DNA of 64,000 nt, from assembly GCF_000192225.1 (NCBI RefSeq), contig NZ_GL872418.1:62001-126000 (forward strand), read 5' to 3'. This document shows, piece by piece, positions 17,288-26,130 of this stretch (positions are counted from its first letter, which is position 1; each line of letters starts with the position of its first letter). This DNA comes from Capnocytophaga sp. oral taxon 338 str. F0234. Lineage in GTDB: Bacteria; Bacteroidota; Bacteroidia; Flavobacteriales; Flavobacteriaceae. A program made the translations under genes and the position numbers. Under the pieces are notes generated by a model that saw only the letters and a list, made by a program, of their open reading frames with translations, was not told where the DNA came from and did no database searches.

Positions 17288-17965
17288 TTAATTCTTGATT
17301 TCAATCACTTTCCAAATACCTGCTGCACAACAAGCACCAATGAATGGTCCTACAATAAAAATCCAAAGATGTTGCAAAGCAGTACCTCCCGCATAAAGAG
17401 CTGGAGCAATACTACGCGCGGGATTCACTGAGGTACCTGTATAACGAATACAAGCTAAATGAATGAGTACCAAGCCTAAACCAATTGCCAAACCAGCGAA
17501 TTTGTTCGTGGTACCATTATCCTTTGCTGTTGTTCCCAAAACGATAAGCACAAACACACAAGTAAAAATAATTTCAGCTAATAAACCACCTAATATTGTT
17601 ACATTAGCATCCTGTAGGTCATTGGCTCCCGTACCTGTTAAACCTGCATTTGAGGTCAAAACATACAAAAGAGTTGAACCAATCAGTGCTCCAATCACTT
17701 GTGAGACCATATAGCCTACTGCATCTTTGCCACTCATACGCCCTGAAAGAAATACACCTAACGTAATGGCTGGATTGATATGACAACCTGAAATACCGCC
17801 AATGGTATAAGCCATGGCTACAACTGACAAACCAAAAGCCAGTGCTGTGCCAATCACTGTTGAAGGAATATCATTGGTACATCCTAAACTTACAGCAACA
17901 CCACAACCCATTAAAACAAGTACCATCGTGCCAAACATTTCTGCTAAATACTTTTTCATATTCAT
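17288..17965 (-). CDS. MIP-family aquaporin (AqpZ-like water channel)
   Basis: A 225-aa inner-membrane channel with six helices and two half-helices carrying the NPA boxes: SGCHINPAITLG near residue 62 and TGTSVNPARSIAP near residue 180. The Arg after the second NPA belongs to the ar/R filter. The small protein size and the residues around the filter suit a water channel rather than a glycerol facilitator. It starts MNMKKYLAEMFGT; the ATG at codon 3 is an equal alternative. It lies 56 nt downstream of yebC and may share its transcript. Confidence 0.9.
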   Translation of the reverse strand: MNMKKYLAEMFGTMVLVLMGCGVAVSLGCTNDIPSTVIGTALAFGLSVVAMAYTIGGISGCHINPAITLGVFLSGRMSGKDAVGYMVSQVIGALIGSTLLYVLTSNAGLTGTGANDLQDANVTILGGLLAEIIFTCVFVLIVLGTTAKDNGTTNKFAGLAIGLGLVLIHLACIRYTGTSVNPARSIAPALYAGGTALQHLWIFIVGPFIGACCAAGIWKVIEIKN

Positions 17966-18021
17966 TATATTACTAATTTTATTATTTCTAAGAAAAATAT
18001 TTTTTATCAGAACTTACACCT

Positions 18022-18741
18022 TTATTCCTCGCTCTCTTTCATGGTATGATACACATTCTGAACGTCATCATCCTCTTCTATTTTTTCAAGGAGTTTTTCC
18101 ACATCGGCTTGCTCTTCAGGAGTAAGCTCCTTAGTTACCTGTGGAATACGCTCAAAACCAGAAGAAAGAATCTCTATATTGCGACTTTCTAATTCCTTCT
18201 GGATAGCTCCAAAGCTCTCAAAAGGAGCATAAATTAAAATACCGTCCTCATCTACAAATACCTCTTCTGCACCAAAATCTATCATCTCCAACTCCAACTC
18301 CTCAGGATCTATCCCTTCTCCATTAATACGAAAATTACAAGTATGGTCAAACATAAATTCCACAGAACCTGAAGTACCTAAAGTGCCATTATATTTATTA
18401 AAATAGCTACGAATATTCGCCACAGTACGGTTGTTATTATCAGTAGCTGTTTCTATTAAAACAGCAATTCCATGAGGAGCATACCCCTCAAAAAGAATCT
18501 CTTTATAATTAGCTGTATCCTTTTCAGTAGCACGCTTAATGGCACGTTCTACATTTTCCTTAGGCATATTGGCTGCTTTCGCATTTTGCATAACGGCACG
18601 CAAGCGAGCATTAGTTTCAGGATGAGGACCTCCCTCTTTTACAGCCATTACAATATCTTTCCCTAACCGTGTAAATGTTTTCGCCATTGCAGCCCAACGC
18701 TTGAATTTGCGGGCTTTTCTAAATTCAAATGCTCTTCCCAT
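18022..18741 (-). CDS. yebC: YebC/PmpR family regulatory protein
   Basis: A 239-aa protein beginning MGRAFEFRKARKFKRWAAMA, the flavobacterial form of the YebC N-terminus, followed by the IAVLIETATDNNNRTVANIR and FMFDHTCNFRI core blocks. YebC proteins are DNA-associated regulators in some bacteria and ribosome-associated factors easing proline-rich translation in others; which applies here is unknown. A TATATTTG box lies at 18773-18780, 32 nt upstream. Confidence 0.92.
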   Translation of the reverse strand: MGRAFEFRKARKFKRWAAMAKTFTRLGKDIVMAVKEGGPHPETNARLRAVMQNAKAANMPKENVERAIKRATEKDTANYKEILFEGYAPHGIAVLIETATDNNNRTVANIRSYFNKYNGTLGTSGSVEFMFDHTCNFRINGEGIDPEELELEMIDFGAEEVFVDEDGILIYAPFESFGAIQKELESRNIEILSSGFERIPQVTKELTPEEQADVEKLLEKIEEDDDVQNVYHTMKESEE

Positions 18742-18772
18742 TTTCTCTTCAATTATCTTGTTAAAATGCGTG

Positions 18773-18780
18773 CAAATATA
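18773..18780 (-). promoter_or_regulatory. Promoter -7 box for yebC
   Basis: TATATTTG on the minus strand, 32 nt before the ATG. Confidence 0.55.
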
Positions 18781-18903
18781 CGGCTTTTCTTGAAAAATTT
18801 CACCTAATATAGCTAAAAAATATTATCACTACTATATTTGTTTATATCTAATATAAAATAACAAAAAAGAATGTTAAATTCCTGTCGTAAAACAAAAAAA
18901 TAC

Positions 18904-18911
18904 TAACTTTG
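18904..18911 (+). promoter_or_regulatory. Promoter -7 box before the receptor relic
   Basis: TAACTTTG, 51 nt upstream of the ATG at 18962. Confidence 0.45.
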
Positions 18912-18961
18912 TACTGAGCTTTTTCATCATGGATAATTGATTCTCTTATTGTGATATTTTT

Positions 18962-19266
18962 ATGAAATCTTTCTTCTTTTTATGCCTACTTATTCCTCTT
19001 TGTTGCTGGGGTCAGTTTAAAGTCACTGGTACCTTAACAGACAAAGAGGGGAAGATGGTTAGAGCAGTGTTCTCTCAAGGAGACGGGAGTTTTATCATGG
19101 AGAAATTATCAGTAGGGGAATATACCCTTACCGTTCATTCTGTTTTTTATGAGTTGTTCTCTTATAAGTTTTTTCTGCAAACGGATCTTTCTTTGGGAAA
19201 ATACTCTCCTTGACAGAGAAAGTACAAGAACTTTCAGAAACTGTATATTTAACTTTTTATTCTTGA
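18962..19266 (+). pseudogene. Remnant of an outer-membrane beta-barrel / TonB-receptor-like gene
   Basis: The frame starts with a signal peptide (FFFLCLLIPLCCWGQ), then VTGTLTDKEGKMV, the first strand of a carboxypeptidase-regulatory-like domain. It jumps at once to RAVFSQGDGSFIMEKLSVGE and YTLTVHSVFYELFSY, which belong to the later strands, so an internal piece seems deleted. After a stop at 19213 a shifted frame continues GKILSLTEKVQELSETVYLT, the usual end of this domain before the plug. The barrel (several hundred residues) is gone; ricT begins 47 nt later. Confidence 0.6.
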
Positions 19267-19276
19267 CTTTTTTGCG

Positions 19277-19284
19277 TATTTTTG
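19277..19284 (+). promoter_or_regulatory. Promoter -7 box for ricT-gldH
   Basis: TATTTTTG, 29 nt before the ricT ATG at 19314; this rules out the longer frame that begins at 19149. Confidence 0.6.
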
Positions 19285-19313
19285 CCCTCTTAGAAAAGTA
19301 TTATTTTCAATCA

Positions 19314-20672
19314 ATGATTTACAACAACGAACCTTCACATAATAAAATAGCGTATAACTACGGAAGTGTCAAACTCTCCGTTTATGACTGGCTTTCCGAT
19401 ATCCCGCTGCCTGCTGGGCAAGAGGCTTTTGACTGCGTAGAAGTACGCTTTAAGAACAGCCGCAAGGAGTTTTTCCGAAATGTACATAAGCTCCCCTTAC
19501 AAATAGGGGATATGGTGGCTACCGAAACCATTTCAGGCCATGACATAGGTACCGTTTCCCTCACTGGAGAGTTAGTGCGCATTCAGATGAAAAAGAAAAA
19601 AGCAGATGCACAATCACCTACTCTACCAAAAATATACCGTAAAGCAACAGAACGTGATATAGAAGTTTGGAAAGAACATCGTGCCAAAGAGGAGTTTTTA
19701 CAGAAACGCTCCCGAGAGCTCGCTATCGCCTTAGGTCTAGAGATGAAAATTTCTGATGTGGAATATCAAGGAGATGGTTCAAAAGCGACTTTCTATTATA
19801 CTGCTGAAGGTCGTGTAGATTTTCGTCAGCTTATCAAAGATATGGCTAAAGAATTCTCCACTCGTATAGAAATGCGACAAATAGGTTACCGCCAAGAAGC
19901 AGCACGTCTCGGTGGAATTGGCTCCAGTGGGAGAGAAATCAGTTGTTCCACTTGGCTCACCGAGTTCCGTAGCGTAACGACTGCCGCAGCGCGCTACCAG
20001 CAGCTCTCACTCAACCCCCAGAAATTGGCGGGACAATGTGGCAAACTCAAATGTGATCTCAATTTTGAGCTAGACTGTTATTTAGAAGCGCTTAAGGATT
20101 TCCCTCGTACCGATACTAAACTCTTGACTGATAAAGGGATTGCCTCTTGTCAGAAGGTAGATATCTTCAAGCGCTTAATGTGGTTCACCTATGAGGGTGA
20201 TTTCATTAATTGGCATAAACTCACTGTAGATCAAGTAAAAGAAATTCTGGAATTAAACAAACAAAAACAACCTGTGGCAAGCCTTGAAGAGTATATGCAG
20301 GAGGAAGATAGCCCTGCTAAAACAACTCCTCTTGATAATTCTCAAGAAGGAAGCCTCACCCGTTTTGATGAAAAACCCAGAAAGTATAAATCCAAGAAAA
20401 GACAAAGTATCAAAAACACTCCTACTGATATAGAAAATACGGTTACAGAGACCATTCCTAATAAGGAAAAAGTACTACCTTCTATAAAAGAAATACCTGA
20501 AGAAGGAAAGCCATATCCTATTAATAAAAAACCCTTTTACAATCCTCCTCAAAAGCATATAAGTGCCCAACAAAGACAAGAGAAGGCATCCTCTCAAGGA
20601 CAAAATCTTAAAAAAAACAGCAGGAAACCTTTCAAAAAACCCAGTAAAACTACTCCAAAATCCGATGAATAA
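19314..20672 (+). CDS. ricT: PSP1-domain protein RicT-like (Fe-S regulatory complex subunit)
   Basis: A 452-aa PSP1 protein. In Bacillus RicT works with RicA and RicF as an Fe-S protein complex affecting RNA maturation. The core spans about residues 20-320, including FDCVEVRFKNSRKEFF, EMRQIGYRQEAARLGGIG and NPQKLAGQCGKLKCDLNFEL. The last ~120 residues are Lys/Pro/Ser-rich and look disordered. Compared with the CGRxLCC and CGRLMCC patterns of Bacillus, the Cys set is altered (SSGREISCSTW, CGKLKCD). The gene is preceded by its own promoter box, and gldH overlaps its last 8 nt. Confidence 0.87.
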   Translation: MIYNNEPSHNKIAYNYGSVKLSVYDWLSDIPLPAGQEAFDCVEVRFKNSRKEFFRNVHKLPLQIGDMVATETISGHDIGTVSLTGELVRIQMKKKKADAQSPTLPKIYRKATERDIEVWKEHRAKEEFLQKRSRELAIALGLEMKISDVEYQGDGSKATFYYTAEGRVDFRQLIKDMAKEFSTRIEMRQIGYRQEAARLGGIGSSGREISCSTWLTEFRSVTTAAARYQQLSLNPQKLAGQCGKLKCDLNFELDCYLEALKDFPRTDTKLLTDKGIASCQKVDIFKRLMWFTYEGDFINWHKLTVDQVKEILELNKQKQPVASLEEYMQEEDSPAKTTPLDNSQEGSLTRFDEKPRKYKSKKRQSIKNTPTDIENTVTETIPNKEKVLPSIKEIPEEGKPYPINKKPFYNPPQKHISAQQRQEKASSQGQNLKKNSRKPFKKPSKTTPKSDE

Positions 20673-21144
20673 GTCTTTTCTTTTCCTAATAACAATTCTC
20701 CTTTTGGTAAGTTGTGGAGAGAACATACAATATAGCGAATACGAAACCCTCCCTAAAGGGTGGAAAGCTCACAAACCTATTGCCTTTCGCTATGAGGCTA
20801 CTGATACAGTACAGAAGCACAACCTCTTCATTATGCTAAGAAATAATAATGATTATCCTTATAGTAATATCTTTCTTATTACCAAAATGGAGTTCCCTAA
20901 TAACCAGATCATAGTGGATACTTTGGAGTATGAGATGGCTACTGCTGAGGGTAAATGGTTGGGAGAAGGGGCTACTATCAAGAACAGTAAGTTATGGTAT
21001 AAGGAGGGGGTTATCTTCCCCACCAAGGGAACCTATACATTTTCCATAGAACAGGCCGACCGCAGTTTAGGAAAGGAAAAAGGCGTGGAGAACCTACAAG
21101 GCATCACCGAAGTAGGATTCCAAATAGAGGGCAGTGGTCGGTAA
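20665..21144 (+). CDS. gldH: Gliding motility lipoprotein GldH
   Basis: Lipoprotein needed for gliding motility and type IX secretion in Flavobacterium. The start at 20665 (159 aa) gives a proper lipoprotein signal ending in LLLVSCGEN; the longer frame from 20563 lies inside ricT. The body matches GldH: EYETLPKGWKAHKPIAF, LRNNNDYPYSNIFLI, DTLEYEMATAEGKWLGEG and KLWYKEGV. ATGAATAA joins gldH to the ricT stop, so translation is coupled. The penicillin-binding protein gene that often follows gldH is missing. Confidence 0.88.
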   Translation: MNKSFLFLITILLLVSCGENIQYSEYETLPKGWKAHKPIAFRYEATDTVQKHNLFIMLRNNNDYPYSNIFLITKMEFPNNQIIVDTLEYEMATAEGKWLGEGATIKNSKLWYKEGVIFPTKGTYTFSIEQADRSLGKEKGVENLQGITEVGFQIEGSGR

Positions 21145-21219
21145 TAAGTCTCCAATAGTTAGTAGAGGCTGTGATGTTCCCTAAAAAATTAGCTCTTGCA
21201 GAAGAACTCCTTAAGCATG

Positions 21220-21294
21220 CTATATTTCCAAAGGAATTGCAGGAAAAAATGAAAACAACAGAAATGAGTATAATATGAGAAAGGTTGCTTTCAT
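21220..21294 (-). pseudogene. Relic of a third lipoprotein paralogue (signal-peptide stub)
   Basis: The minus strand opens MKATFLILYSFLLFSFF and stops after 24 codons. The first 31 bp (21263-21293) match 22298-22328, the start of the 343-aa lipoprotein gene, at 30 of 31 positions. This points to a tandem duplication of which only the signal-peptide start is left. An opposite-strand frame (21174-21278, MFPKKLALAEELLKHAIFPK...) covers the same DNA and is the alternative. Confidence 0.45.
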
Positions 21295-21297
21295 TTT

Positions 21298-22329
21298 TTA
21301 AATCTTTCTTGATTCATATATTATTTCGTTTATTTTTTCAGGATCATAATCTTCAAAAAGGATTTCTCCAAAGTCTTTTTGCGTTAGTTGAGCATTGAAA
21401 GGCTTTCTCTCATCCCACCAATAGGTGATATCTCCAAATCGGTGTAGAACAATCTTATTTTTACTATATTTAAAAGTGATATACTTTTCAGCGGTATATT
21501 CATCAGGTACTTCAGTATCTAATTCAATAGTGAAAAAATTGTCTTTAAAAGCAATTCTTTTGAAGAAAAAACCTTCCATACTTGGATAGATTTTTTCATT
21601 GTGAAAGAATTTGTACTTATCACCTCCTTGATGAATTAACAAGATAACAGGGGCAACCAAAGTCTTATGGTCATCAGACTTTAAATCGTTGTTATTTTTA
21701 AAAACAAGAAAGATATCTTTATAACCATCTTGATTGAGGTCGTGTTGATACATTTTTTTTAGCGTAAAGAGCTTAGATTTTTGTATGCGATTGATGACCT
21801 TAGTAATATTTTTAAATTGAATGATCTCCCCACTATCATTTTGAATGATCCCCCCTTCTGTTATGACGATGTCCTTAGGAGTGGTAATATTGGGAGTCTT
21901 ATTAAGATTCCATTCTTTTATTTTTTTATCATCTAAAAATAAAGACGCTCCCAACTCATTATGGATGAAATTAATATGAGCAATGTTTTTAAGATGCAGT
22001 GTATCTAATATACGGAATTTTTCTACATCTTCATTTGAAAGAAACTTTTCTAAACTAAAAACAAAATAATGATAGTTCAATGGTTTGTAAACACTATAAC
22101 AAAGACTATCAGATTTAAAATGATTACTATTTTTTATACATTCATAATCCGAAAGCTCATCACCGGCATAAAATTCTTTTCCTATAAAAATCTCATTTTT
22201 TGATGAATTTTCGTTCCCGACAGTTTCAGTAACTGTAGTGGTGGCTACACTATTGTCATACTGAACTTGCTGTTGCTGACAAGTACTTAACAATAGGAAT
22301 GAGTATAATATGAGAAAGGTTGTTTTCAC
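21298..22329 (-). CDS. Lipoprotein of unknown function (paralogue of the next gene)
   Basis: A 343-aa protein with a lipobox (FLLLSTCQQQQ). The mid-region has an EF-hand-like loop HDLNQDGYKDIFLVFKN, typical of FG-GAP/VCBS-type proteins that read out as a calcium-stabilised strand pair. Its C-terminus AQLTQKDFGEILFEDYDPEK is shared with the 310-aa protein at 22345, so the two are diverged tandem paralogues (15 nt apart). Membrane anchoring is predicted; the function is unknown. Confidence 0.75.
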   Translation of the reverse strand: MKTTFLILYSFLLLSTCQQQQVQYDNSVATTTVTETVGNENSSKNEIFIGKEFYAGDELSDYECIKNSNHFKSDSLCYSVYKPLNYHYFVFSLEKFLSNEDVEKFRILDTLHLKNIAHINFIHNELGASLFLDDKKIKEWNLNKTPNITTPKDIVITEGGIIQNDSGEIIQFKNITKVINRIQKSKLFTLKKMYQHDLNQDGYKDIFLVFKNNNDLKSDDHKTLVAPVILLIHQGGDKYKFFHNEKIYPSMEGFFFKRIAFKDNFFTIELDTEVPDEYTAEKYITFKYSKNKIVLHRFGDITYWWDERKPFNAQLTQKDFGEILFEDYDPEKINEIIYESRKI

Positions 22330-22344
22330 TTCAAAAGTTAAAAA

Positions 22345-23277
22345 TTAAAATAATTTTAGTGTTTCAGGGTCATAATTTTCAAAAGAGACTTTTCCAAAGT
22401 CTTTTTGAGTTCGAATTATATCAAAATCATCAGATGCATTGTTGAAAATATTTGAAACCTCTACTTTGTAAAGAAAAATTTCATTTGTTTTATAATCTAT
22501 TGAAAAAGTAGTGTATTTTATTTGTATTGGATCTGTAGAGGTATTTTCTTCAATAGTGAAAAAACGATTTTCAAAAGAAATATTTCTAAAACCTTCTCCA
22601 CTTGTAATGGTTTTATTAATTATCTTACTATTAAAAAATAGTTTTTCTCTATTTTTATTACTTAAAACTATCTTTATGGTCGCAAAAAGATCATCATCTC
22701 CTGAATCATAAACAATAAACCTATCCTCAATGCCATCTTTGTTTATATCCATTTTTTTCCTAAAAAGAATCTTTCCTAAATCACTATCGTCATCACTAGG
22801 CATTACATCTCTTTTCCCTGCTAAAATATCATCATTTAATATTTTAGAAATTATAAAATGCCCGTCCTTATCTTTTTCTAATAAATAGTCTACACAAGTT
22901 TCTTTTTCATAAGTGTTTCCAAATAGTAAAAAACAACATCGGTATTCATTTTTGTTTTCTAAAGGTGTTATTTTTAATGTACTATTGAGAACATCAGCAA
23001 AAAAATCTTGTCCATTTATAAAAGGGTCGTAATCTAATGTCATATCAGCAGATAGTTCGTCAATCTTTTCCAACAATTGCTTGGAAACATATTGCTTGAA
23101 AAGTACTTTACGGCTATGTACCGAATCATTATACGCTGAGGAATAAAATGCTTTTAAAGTTGCTATAGCAACTTCTGTATCTGTAGGTGTAGGTTCGGTG
23201 GCTATATTATTAGCGTTCTTCTTATCTCTACAACTAATAAAAGTTATTAAAATAAATATGATAATAATTCTTTTCAT
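22345..23277 (-). CDS. Lipoprotein of unknown function (paralogue of the previous gene)
   Basis: A 310-aa protein with signal IIIIFILITFISC and mature start CRDKKNANN. It contains the loop MDINKDGIEDRFIVYDSG, equivalent to the one in the downstream paralogue, and ends RTQKDFGKVSFENYDPETL. The N-terminal part (ATLKAFYSSAYNDSVHSRKV) resembles small NTF2-like/DUF3828 domains found in secreted proteins, but that is a weak impression. It is probably co-transcribed with the 343-aa gene. Confidence 0.75.
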   Translation of the reverse strand: MKRIIIIFILITFISCRDKKNANNIATEPTPTDTEVAIATLKAFYSSAYNDSVHSRKVLFKQYVSKQLLEKIDELSADMTLDYDPFINGQDFFADVLNSTLKITPLENKNEYRCCFLLFGNTYEKETCVDYLLEKDKDGHFIISKILNDDILAGKRDVMPSDDDSDLGKILFRKKMDINKDGIEDRFIVYDSGDDDLFATIKIVLSNKNREKLFFNSKIINKTITSGEGFRNISFENRFFTIEENTSTDPIQIKYTTFSIDYKTNEIFLYKVEVSNIFNNASDDFDIIRTQKDFGKVSFENYDPETLKLF

Positions 23278-23528
23278 AAAACGTGTTTAAACTTTTTTGA
23301 GGAACTTGGAGATAAACTCAAATAAGGAGCATTCCGATCCGAGTTATATCAAGAGATTCTATTTCATATAAATCATTGTAATTTCCTGCTTTAGAGCCCC
23401 CATTGCTATCATTTGTCCTTATATTATTATCACTCAAAAAAATGCTATTTGTAGTTACGGCTTTTTTTCTTGCTTGATAACCTGCTGATTTTCCTTTTTG
23501 GCGACAACGTGTATGACTACTATCCAGA
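23278..23528. other. Gap with an open minus frame lacking a start
   Basis: Between the two lipoprotein genes the minus strand stays open for about 68 codons (…KGKSAGYQARKKAVTTN…, …GGSKAGNYNDLYEIESLDIT…) up to a TGA at about 23322, but it has no usable start codon. It may be a fragment of a lost gene. I see no promoter or terminator. Confidence 0.3.
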
Positions 23529-24530
23529 TTATTTTACAAATTCTCCTACCATTATTCTTCCTCCTCCTTTTTCTTTCTCGGAATTTCGGTATACGCCTCC
23601 TTTTAATACGATATATCTGTCCTTATAATAAGCGATAGGACGGGAAGCAGCAAAAAAGTTATCCGCTTCATAAGAATACCAATGATTCCCTTTATCAAAA
23701 GAGTAATTTAGTACTATATGAGGAGTGGAAGATTTATAATGGCATATAAAATCTTTATATTTATAATGTTCTATATCTTCTTCAGATTCAGTATATATTT
23801 CTCTTTCTTCTAAATTATACAAAGTGGCTTTATCTTTTAAAAAATTAAATTTCACCAAGAAAATATCATCGTTTTTAACTGACAAAACATCGTAATTCTG
23901 AGACAATACTTTTACTTCTTCCTTTTGGGTGAGAAGATTGTAAGTGTACAAGTTCTTGTTTTCTACATAATATAATGTATTATCTGAGTGTAATCGGTAT
24001 TTTTTATGTTGCCAATTTTCAGGTATATTATATATTTTATGTGTCTCTATATCTGTAAACTTGGAAATATCATAAGATATACATTCTAAGATTTTCCCAT
24101 TAAAAGCTCCATAAGAGAAAATAGCTCCATCATATTCTCCTATTTTTTCATAGTTTAAATTTGAATTATTTAACAAATAGGCATTTCTTTGATTGTCTGT
24201 TTTTTCAGTTTCAATTAAGCAATAGTCTTTAGTTACCGAAATGAAATAAATATTTTCATTAACAAATTCTATTTTGTGATATGTTTTTCCTAAGTCTTTT
24301 GATATAAAAATAATACCTGTCCGAGAAGGGGTACCTATCCCTTTAAAACCTGATAAAATTAATGTGTTTTCATCTACAAAATAGAACTCCTCGAATTCTA
24401 TATCATAAGAATTTATACCAAATTCTTCATAAATGTCTGTAATTGCAATCCATTTTATATCTTTCCTTATGGTGCTTGTACATTGACAAAATAGTATAAA
24501 AAGTAGTATATAAATAATATTTCTTTGCAT
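23529..24530 (-). CDS. Lipoprotein with Asp-box repeats, probable beta-propeller
   Basis: A 333-aa protein with lipobox FILFCQCTSTIRK. Two Asp-box-like turns are visible: ISKDLGKTYHKI near residue 80 and SFDKGNHWYSYE near residue 285 (pattern SxDxGxxW). Together with regular short strands they suggest a sialidase/BNR-like propeller without obvious catalytic residues. A surface or periplasmic binding role is possible. No family name is recognised. Confidence 0.72.
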   Translation of the reverse strand: MQRNIIYILLFILFCQCTSTIRKDIKWIAITDIYEEFGINSYDIEFEEFYFVDENTLILSGFKGIGTPSRTGIIFISKDLGKTYHKIEFVNENIYFISVTKDYCLIETEKTDNQRNAYLLNNSNLNYEKIGEYDGAIFSYGAFNGKILECISYDISKFTDIETHKIYNIPENWQHKKYRLHSDNTLYYVENKNLYTYNLLTQKEEVKVLSQNYDVLSVKNDDIFLVKFNFLKDKATLYNLEEREIYTESEEDIEHYKYKDFICHYKSSTPHIVLNYSFDKGNHWYSYEADNFFAASRPIAYYKDRYIVLKGGVYRNSEKEKGGGRIMVGEFVK

Positions 24531-24658
24531 CTTTCTTTAAAGTTAATAAGTGGGAATTTTTGGAAACTTAGAGATTGATAGGATTCTTCTGTTTTTATAA
24601 AATTACCTTTATTAATTGAATCTGCTACTATAACTTGCTTATATCGAACTCATGTTGA

Positions 24659-24748
24659 TTATCTTTTCTTAATATAATTGAATACATTATAGAAACAAAC
24701 TAATATGATATAGCCATTACGCTTTATATTTCTACTAAGTAGATTCAT
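24659..24748 (-). other. Short frame coupled to the end of the 24745-25428 gene
   Basis: An ATG overlapping the upstream TGA (ATATGA) opens 29 codons (MNLLSRNIKRNGYIILVCFY…) that then stop. The tight overlap matches the other junctions of this operon, so this may be the start of a fifth, truncated gene; it is too short to be sure. Confidence 0.25.
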
Positions 24749-25428
24749 ATTATCTTTACTTCATTCTTAAAATCAATATTTTTTCCTACATACCAGCCTG
24801 TTATCATATCCATTACATCCTCTAAGTTATCCTTATGTGTTTGTTCCATAGTTGAAGAGGTACAGTTGAGGAATATCTCATATATTTCCTCTTTAGAAAA
24901 GCCTTTTGTATACAATTGCAAGGCATATTGTTTCAACTTTTCTGTAGGATTAGGTTCACATAATAGGTCTTCTATATTTCTTCTTTGAATATCTTGAAAA
25001 AAGAGATAATTCAGCCAAAAATCGCTGTCAAAAGTAATTTTTCCTGCCAATAAAAGTGCTGCTTTTTCTTTCCACTGCACCACAGAAGGCAAAAGAGCTT
25101 TCTTGCTAAATAAATTATCTATACGCTCCCGATACTTCTCCATATCATTTGAGATACACACTTCACCAATAAAGTAATACAAACAATGCAGGAAGAACTC
25201 TTGTTCAGGGCACACCTCGTCATTGACTAACAGGAAAACTAAATCGTCGTTCTCTCCATTCATCACATAAGAATCCCAATCAGAGGCAGACCTTTTTTCA
25301 TTATGGGCTAACACAAAAAGTACATCTTCATTGTCGGGTTCATAAAGGTTTTTTTATCATAGTTCAGCAAAATCTAAAAATTTAGATAGTTCAGCTAGTT
25401 GTAAAAAGAGCTTCTTTGAGTTTCTCAT
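24745..25428 (-). pseudogene. Hypothetical protein gene with two tandem in-frame stop codons
   Basis: From ATG 25428 the frame reads MRNSKKLFLQLAELSKFLDF and AEL, then TGA TAA (25354-25359), then continues open for 203 codons (KNLYEPDNEDVLFVLAHNEK…) to 24745. Codons 26-227 have good protein character (NDDLVFLLVNDEVCPEQEFF). A shorter product could start at GTG 25314 (189 aa), but it would lack the segment just before it. The ATG overlaps the end of the gene upstream, as in an intact operon. No known domain. Confidence 0.6.
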
Positions 25429-25630
25429 TCACCTTAAATGAGGAAATATCTTTCACCACATCCTCTTAATGATTAAGCGCTTGTATCTTCAACACATCCG
25501 AAAATTGAAGAGTGTAGTTTTCAGGAAATTTCACATCTTCATTATTCCCTATCACAAAACGATAAGCAAAAGTAAAATACTTCCGCCACAACTTATCATC
25601 CTCTTTAAAGATAATTCTAAAATAAGCCAT
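25391..25630 (-). pseudogene. Small hypothetical gene with a premature stop
   Basis: ATG 25630 opens MAYFRIIFKEDDKLWRKYFT, FAYRFVIGNNEDVKF and QFSDVLKIQALNH, then TAA at codon 55 (25466-25468). The same frame goes on EDVVKDISSFKVNEKLKEAL to TGA at 25391, for 79 sense codons in all. The start overlaps the end of the upstream gene by 14 nt and the end overlaps the next start by 38 nt, which supports a real gene recently inactivated. The family is unknown. Confidence 0.55.
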
Positions 25631-26111
25631 AATCTATTTGTATATAAATATTCACAATACTCAATTTCTGAAAAGCGTTCTCAAACTTATATTTATCGCA
25701 AAAAAAAGCTCTTTCTTGTAAAAAAGATTTTGCCTGCTCAGCAGAGGAAAAAAGAGAATATTCATTAAGTTGTTTTCTATATTCTACACAAAAAGAATTG
25801 TTCATTCTTAGAATCTCATTGTATATGATTGAAAAGTCTATATAGAAATCATCATTTGGTTCATATAAATAGCCACAATCTACACCTATCTGTTTAAAAT
25901 CGAGGTATTTACAATTATCTTCACTGAAGTATAACAAATGAAGATTATTTTTCATAAAACTTTTCTTTTCTTTTAAAAGACACTCAAGATATTTTGCTTC
26001 CACAAAATAATCATCAACTATAGGATATTGAAAGGAATATTGCCCCCATAGAGAAATATTTCTATCAAAACCTAAGTAATTAGTATTATCTGTTAAAATG
26101 ACTCCTTTCAT
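25617..26111 (-). CDS. Hypothetical protein, probably N-terminally frameshifted
   Basis: About 164 aa from ATG 26111 (MKGVILTDNTNYLGFDRNIS…), rich in Tyr and Phe, with no recognised domain. The preceding gene ends TAATG at 26131, and that ATG opens MAKYKWQ followed by TGA; one extra base there would join it to this frame (…KWQMKGVIL…). So the natural start is probably 26131 with a 1-nt deletion, and the present product must restart at 26111 or GTG 26117. Second gene of the overlapping operon 26733-24745. Confidence 0.6.
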   Translation of the reverse strand: MKGVILTDNTNYLGFDRNISLWGQYSFQYPIVDDYFVEAKYLECLLKEKKSFMKNNLHLLYFSEDNCKYLDFKQIGVDCGYLYEPNDDFYIDFSIIYNEILRMNNSFCVEYRKQLNEYSLFSSAEQAKSFLQERAFFCDKYKFENAFQKLSIVNIYIQIDYGLF

Positions 26112-26130
26112 TGCCACTTGTATTTTGCCA

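Noticed and set aside
25314-25316. GTG 25314 as the natural start of the 24745 gene
   Set aside because: Protein-like sequence continues in frame upstream to ATG 25428, which overlaps the preceding gene as the other junctions do.
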